A stretch of DNA of 45,646 nucleotides, taken from positions 1 to 45,646 of the forward strand of contig JAKUNG010000022.1 in assembly GCA_022452285.1 (NCBI GenBank), read 5' to 3'. Position 1 is the stretch's first letter. Every line of letters begins with the position of its first letter. A program made the position numbers and the translations under genes. This document shows, in pieces, positions 42,596 through 45,646 of the stretch. Source of the stretch: Terriglobia bacterium (lineage in GTDB: Bacteria > Acidobacteriota > Terriglobia > Versatilivoradales > Versatilivoraceae). The notes beneath the pieces are model-generated. The model saw nothing but the letters and a program-made list of their open reading frames with translations. It had not been told where the DNA came from and ran no database searches.

Positions 42596-44134
42596 ATGAA
42601 TTTAGTGCCTATGTCCAACCGTCTTCGTTTCGCTCCTAGTCCTACTGGTGAATTGCATGTTGGTAATGCCAGAACAGCAATTTTTAATTGGCTTTTTGTT
42701 AGAAAATTTGGAGGGAGTTTTATTATTCGCATTGAGGATACTGATATCGATCGGTCTCAAAAACGTTTTGAAAATCAAATATTTAATGATCTTAAATGGC
42801 TTGGACTAGATTGGCAAGAAGGCCCTGACATAGATGGTCAATTGGGTCCCTACCGTCAAAGTGATCGCACTGAAAATTACAAGGTGCAATCACAGAAGCT
42901 TTTGGATAAAGGTTTAGCTTATAACTGCTTCTGCACTGAGAAAGAACTATTTATTCAGGCAGAGGAAGCTAAACGTTCAGGTCTAGCTTGGAAATATCCA
43001 GGAACCTGTAGGACTTTGTCTAGAGAAATCATAAGAGACAAGATTGCTAAAGGGTGTCCATCAGTAGTACGCCTTAAAGTTCGATCGGGTAGAGTCCAAT
43101 TCCAGGATATGGTACATGGAGAAATGGATTTCTCAAGTGAAGTAATAGGTGATCCAATTTTAATTAGATCTACTGGTTTGCCCACCTATAATTTTGCTGT
43201 CGTAGTAGATGATTTTTCTATGAAGATTACCCATGTTGTGCGTGGAGATGATCATCTTTCTAACACCCCTCGGCAGGTTTTAATATATGAGGCTTTTGGA
43301 TGGAAGCTTCCTATTTTCGCTCATCTTTCAACCATCCTAGGTGAAGATCGCACTCGTCTTTCTAAGCGTCATGGTTCGACTTCAATTCAACATTTTAGAG
43401 AAAAGGGAGTATTACCAGAAGCTCTACTGAATTACTTAACCCTACTAGGGTGGGCACCACGTGAAGATCAAGGAGAAATATTAGAAAAAAACCAACTTAT
43501 TGAGTACTTTGACTTAGAACAGGTTTCAAGAAGTTCAGCAGTTTTTGACTTTGACAAACTCTATTTTTTTAACCGTCATTATATGAAGACAGTTAAGTTT
43601 TCCAAAGTTATTGATTTAGCCTTAAGTTTTTTTTCCCAAGAAGGATTTATGAAAGAAATGGATTCTAAATTAAAGACTTGGTTTGAGTTAGTTGTCCAAG
43701 CTTTTTTGCCAGGTATAGACCATCTAAGTCAAATCACTAATAAAACTAAAAGTCTTTGGTTTTTTGATGGGAAAGCATCTGTCAATACAGAGCGAGTTTG
43801 CCAGATTCTGACTAATTCTGGTGCAGTAGAAGTAATCTTTGAGCTTAATGTACAAATTTCAGATCCTAAGCGAGATCTGATAAAAGACTGGTCAGTCATT
43901 TTAGAAAAAATAAAGTCTGTTAGTGGACAGAAAGGCAAGAATCTTTTTCATCCTATTCGAGTAGCGTTAACTGGTATTGATTCTGGTCCAGAATTAGAGA
44001 AAGTGGTATCTATTCTTGAACTCGGTAGTAGTTTAAATCTGCCGCGACCAATTAAAAACTGTCGAACTAGGGTTAGTGAATTCATAGAAGCAATGACGTT
44101 AGTGGGGATAACACCTCCCTCTAGTGATTTATGA
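42596..44134 (+). CDS. gltX: Glutamyl-tRNA synthetase
   Basis: A 512-aa class-I synthetase. The HIGH box is H21-V-G-N in RFAPSPTGELHVGN. The KMSKS-type box is RLSKR (254-258) before HGS. A zinc-type segment has Cys111, Cys113 and Cys138. 'GLPTYNFAVVVDDFSM' and 'HVVRGDDHLSNTPRQ' are family regions. The last ~150 residues form the anticodon-binding part. An ATG at 42611 (residue 6) is an equally likely start. Whether it also charges tRNA-Gln cannot be judged here: no glnS or gatCAB is in the window. Confidence 0.95.
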   Translation: MNLVPMSNRLRFAPSPTGELHVGNARTAIFNWLFVRKFGGSFIIRIEDTDIDRSQKRFENQIFNDLKWLGLDWQEGPDIDGQLGPYRQSDRTENYKVQSQKLLDKGLAYNCFCTEKELFIQAEEAKRSGLAWKYPGTCRTLSREIIRDKIAKGCPSVVRLKVRSGRVQFQDMVHGEMDFSSEVIGDPILIRSTGLPTYNFAVVVDDFSMKITHVVRGDDHLSNTPRQVLIYEAFGWKLPIFAHLSTILGEDRTRLSKRHGSTSIQHFREKGVLPEALLNYLTLLGWAPREDQGEILEKNQLIEYFDLEQVSRSSAVFDFDKLYFFNRHYMKTVKFSKVIDLALSFFSQEGFMKEMDSKLKTWFELVVQAFLPGIDHLSQITNKTKSLWFFDGKASVNTERVCQILTNSGAVEVIFELNVQISDPKRDLIKDWSVILEKIKSVSGQKGKNLFHPIRVALTGIDSGPELEKVVSILELGSSLNLPRPIKNCRTRVSEFIEAMTLVGITPPSSDL

Positions 44135-44886
44135 GAGATTTAATTTGCGGCATTCATCCTGTCTTAGAATGTCTGAGGTCTCGTTCAAGACTGATTTCTC
44201 GTCTCTATTTTGCACGAGAAATTAACAACCGAGAGATCAGAAATGTGATTCAATTTGCTCGTCAACTTGGACATTCTATTCATTTTGAACCAAGACGTAG
44301 TCTTGATCGTAAGGTAGAGGGAGTCAAACATCAAGGTGTAGTCGCTGTCTGTGCTACTCGCCGGTACATAGGTATCCGTGAACTAATAGCTAGTCTGCGT
44401 CCAAAAGCCTTAGTTGTTGTCTTGGATTCCATTGTTGATCCCCGTAATTTGGGAGCTGTGTTGAGATGCTGTGCTGCTGCAGCTGTAGATGGTGTCATTC
44501 TTAAAAAAGACCGTACAGTAAATTTAACAACAGTGGTTTCCAAAACCTCAGCTGGTGGCGTAGAGCATCTAATGATTGCTCGCGTAGCTAACCTAAGTGC
44601 TGCGATTGATTTACTTAAAGATAAAGGACTTTGGGTTACTGGAGTTGAAACTGGACAGGATCTTTACTGTCAGAACTTAGATTTTAATTCTCCTTCAGCT
44701 CTTGTTTTTGGAAATGAGGAATCAGGACTAAGAAAATTGATAAGGGAAAAATGTGATTTTTTGGTTTCAGTACCAACTCCCGGTGCTATATCTTCGCTGA
44801 ATGTTTCTGTGGCAGCTGGTGTTGTACTTTATGAGGTTACTAGGCAAAGACTGGAAGGAAATTTAAATATAAATACGAGTTTATAG
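44131..44886 (+). CDS. rlmB: 23S rRNA 2'-O-methyltransferase, RlmB/TrmH (SPOUT) family
   Basis: A 251-aa SpoU methyltransferase. The N-terminal substrate-binding domain shows 'CGIHPVLECLRSRS' and 'HQGVVAVCA'. The SPOUT knot has motif 1 VDPRNLGAVLRCC, motif 2 'VFGNEESGL' and motif 3 SSLNVSVAAGVVLYE. This set fits RlmB (Gm2251 in E. coli) better than tRNA TrmH because of the N-terminal domain. Its ATG overlaps the gltX stop by four bases. It is followed by the four-tRNA cluster. Confidence 0.92.
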   Translation: MRDLICGIHPVLECLRSRSRLISRLYFAREINNREIRNVIQFARQLGHSIHFEPRRSLDRKVEGVKHQGVVAVCATRRYIGIRELIASLRPKALVVVLDSIVDPRNLGAVLRCCAAAAVDGVILKKDRTVNLTTVVSKTSAGGVEHLMIARVANLSAAIDLLKDKGLWVTGVETGQDLYCQNLDFNSPSALVFGNEESGLRKLIREKCDFLVSVPTPGAISSLNVSVAAGVVLYEVTRQRLEGNLNINTSL

Positions 44887-44965
44887 ACTTTATTCACTAA
44901 ATTCGTACTTGTTTATTGCATAAGAACAAACTTTTTGGTAGTTTAAACCGTTTGCCAGTAAGCGG

Positions 44966-45041
44966 GCTGGCGTAGCTCAGATGGTAGAGCATCTGATTTG
45001 TAATCAGAGGGTCGGGGGTTCAAGTCCCTTCGCCAGCTCCA
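44966..45041 (+). tRNA. tRNA-Thr (TGT anticodon)
   Basis: Acceptor GCTGGCG pairs with CGCCAGC. The anticodon stem is TCTGA/TCAGA around loop TTTGTAA, giving anticodon TGT (codon ACA). The T-arm is GGGGG-TTCAAGT-CCCTT-like. Mature 44966-45038, with CCA encoded at 45039-45041. First of four tRNAs in the order Thr-Tyr-Gly-Thr before tuf, as in E. coli thrU-tyrU-glyT-thrT-tufB. Confidence 0.97.
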
Positions 45042-45056
45042 CCTGAGGTTTTTTTA

Positions 45057-45145
45057 GGAGAGATGGCCGAGTGGTTAATGGCAGCAGACTGTAAATCTGC
45101 CGCTCCTTGCGAGCTACGGAGGTTCGAATCCTCCTCTCTCCACCA
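45057..45145 (+). tRNA. tRNA-Tyr (GTA anticodon)
   Basis: Acceptor GGAGAGA pairs with TCTCTCC. Anticodon loop CTGTAAA gives GTA (codons TAC/TAT). It has the long variable arm of class-II tRNAs (about 45101-45117). Mature 45057-45142, with CCA encoded at 45143-45145. Confidence 0.97.
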
Positions 45146-45162
45146 GACTCTTGGAGTTTGAG

Positions 45163-45238
45163 GCGGGAGTAACTCAATTGGTAGAGTCACAGCCTTCCAA
45201 GCTGTTGGTCGCGGGTTCGAGCCCCGTCTCCCGCTCCA
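45163..45238 (+). tRNA. tRNA-Gly (TCC anticodon)
   Basis: Acceptor GCGGGAG pairs with CTCCCGC. The anticodon stem is ACAGC/GCTGT around loop CTTCCAA, giving TCC (codon GGA). Mature 45163-45235, with CCA encoded at 45236-45238. Confidence 0.97.
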
Positions 45239-45245
45239 GATCTTG

Positions 45246-45319
45246 GCCCACGTAGCTCAGTTGGTACGAGCGCGTCCTTGGTAAGGACGAGGTCACCAGT
45301 TCAATCCTGGTCGTGGGCT
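45246..45319 (+). tRNA. tRNA-Thr (GGT anticodon)
   Basis: Acceptor GCCCACG pairs with CGTGGGC. The anticodon stem is CGTCC/GGACG around loop TTGGTAA, giving GGT (codons ACC/ACT). The D-loop has an extra base (GGTACGAGC). Unlike the other four tRNAs, the bases after the discriminator are CCCA, not CCA, so the tail must be finished by CCA-adding enzyme. Confidence 0.96.
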
Positions 45320-45432
45320 CCCAGAAAGAGTAATTGATTAGGGGCCTTTAATTTTTAATGATTTTATTTTTGGGTTTGTATTGTTAGGTGTTATGAGTCT
45401 TTTGTAGGTGATAAGGCTCTAAGGAGAGTGAG

Positions 45433-45646
45433 ATGGGGAAGGAGAAATTTGATAGAAGTAAGCCACATATTAATATTGGAACAATCGGACACATCGATCA
45501 CGGAAAAACAACGCTAACAGCTGCGATTACAAAAGTTTTGGGGAAAGGTAATTCGGATGTGGAGTTTCGGTCCTTTGATTCTATCGACAATGCTCCAGAG
45601 GAACGAGAGCGGGGAATTACGATTGCAACAGCACATGTGGAATATT
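45433..45646 (+). CDS. tuf: Elongation factor Tu, N-terminal part (runs off the window)
   Basis: The first 71 codons of EF-Tu, the GTPase that brings aminoacyl-tRNA to the ribosome. The P-loop [20 protein letters not shown] is present (Ile where most have Val in GHVDHGKTT). The switch-I region '[17 protein letters not shown]' with the effector threonine before 'ATAHVEY' follows. AAGGAG lies six bases before the ATG at 45433. It follows the Thr-Tyr-Gly-Thr tRNAs by about 110 bases without a terminator, so tRNAs and tuf are probably transcribed together. Confidence 0.97.
   Translation, partial: MGKEKFDRSKPHINIGTIGHIDHGKTTLTAAITKVLGKGNSDVEFRSFDSIDNAPEERERGITIATAHVEY

Noticed and set aside
1..45646. 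Mobile elements, CRISPR arrays, toxin-antitoxin or restriction systems
   Set aside because: I looked for transposase or integrase motifs, direct-repeat arrays and small paired genes on both strands and saw none. Gene content is chromosomal throughout.

Overview
The window is a 45.6-kb stretch of an AT-rich bacterial chromosome. It is gene-dense, carries mostly housekeeping and metabolic genes, and shows no phage, IS element, integrase, CRISPR array or recognisable defence island. The organism looks like an uncultured, Gram-negative-type bacterium with secreted and Tat-exported proteins and a PBP4-type carboxypeptidase. It makes isoprenoids by the MEP route (ispE, ispD), probably uses selenocysteine (selA), and carries a LysW amino-group-carrier pathway. 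A LysW pathway together with carboxypeptidase-regulatory-like domains, a UPF0182 protein and a long TPR protein ahead of ispE reminds me of Acidobacteriota. That placement is an impression only. Non-ATG starts are common: GTG for the inositol-phosphate synthase and purH, TTG for lysW, prs and the PIN/TRAM gene.

Layout. (1) 1-7.7 kb: the 3' end of a sodium:solute symporter, then a minus-strand block. That block holds an inositol-3-phosphate synthase, an unknown secreted protein, a DUF1326-type secreted protein, and a four-gene molybdenum hydroxylase operon (2Fe-2S, Mo and FAD subunits plus a 68-aa cysteine-rich protein). (2) 8.2-13.5 kb: a YqeY protein, then the minus-strand order lysW-lysX-lysY-(two unexpected genes)-lysZ behind a strong sigma70-like promoter. 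lysW is a 53-aa TTG-start gene that is easily missed. (3) 13.9-20.2 kb: dacB-like carboxypeptidase, UPF0182 membrane protein, MscS channel, endonuclease III. (4) 20.3-22.4 kb: a minus-strand nucleoside/nucleotide salvage group (pnp, udk, Nudix). (5) 22.7-28.8 kb: a class-III aminotransferase, an unrecognised barrel-like protein, a sulfatase and selA. (6) 29-45.6 kb, all plus strand: purH, a TPR protein, ispE-tRNA-Gln-prs-rplY-pth-rpsF-rpsR-rplI-dnaB-alr, then a PIN/TRAM protein, ispD, gltX, rlmB, and tRNA-Thr/Tyr/Gly/Thr followed by the start of tuf. The ispE-tRNA-Gln-prs-rplY-pth order and the Thr-Tyr-Gly-Thr-tuf order are both widely conserved bacterial arrangements.

How the genes work together. 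LysW carries a growing amino-acid intermediate on its C-terminal glutamate. LysX attaches the substrate, LysZ phosphorylates it and LysY reduces it. The molybdenum hydroxylase subunits form one exported, PaoABC-like complex. Pnp, uridine kinase and the Nudix enzyme recycle nucleosides and nucleotides. The right half supplies translation (S6, S18, L9, L25, Pth, GltX, RlmB, five tRNAs, EF-Tu), replication (DnaB), nucleotide precursors (PurH, Prs), isoprenoids and cell-wall D-alanine (Alr).

Most worth following up: the LysW cluster with its two inserted CarboxypepD_reg-type genes, one of them a hydrolase fold that appears to have lost its catalytic residues; the GC-rich probable structured RNA or terminator region at 543-740; the 68-aa cysteine-rich tail gene and operator-like palindrome of the Mo-hydroxylase operon; and the short ORF coupled to the PIN/TRAM gene. 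I see no clear case of an entirely new system.
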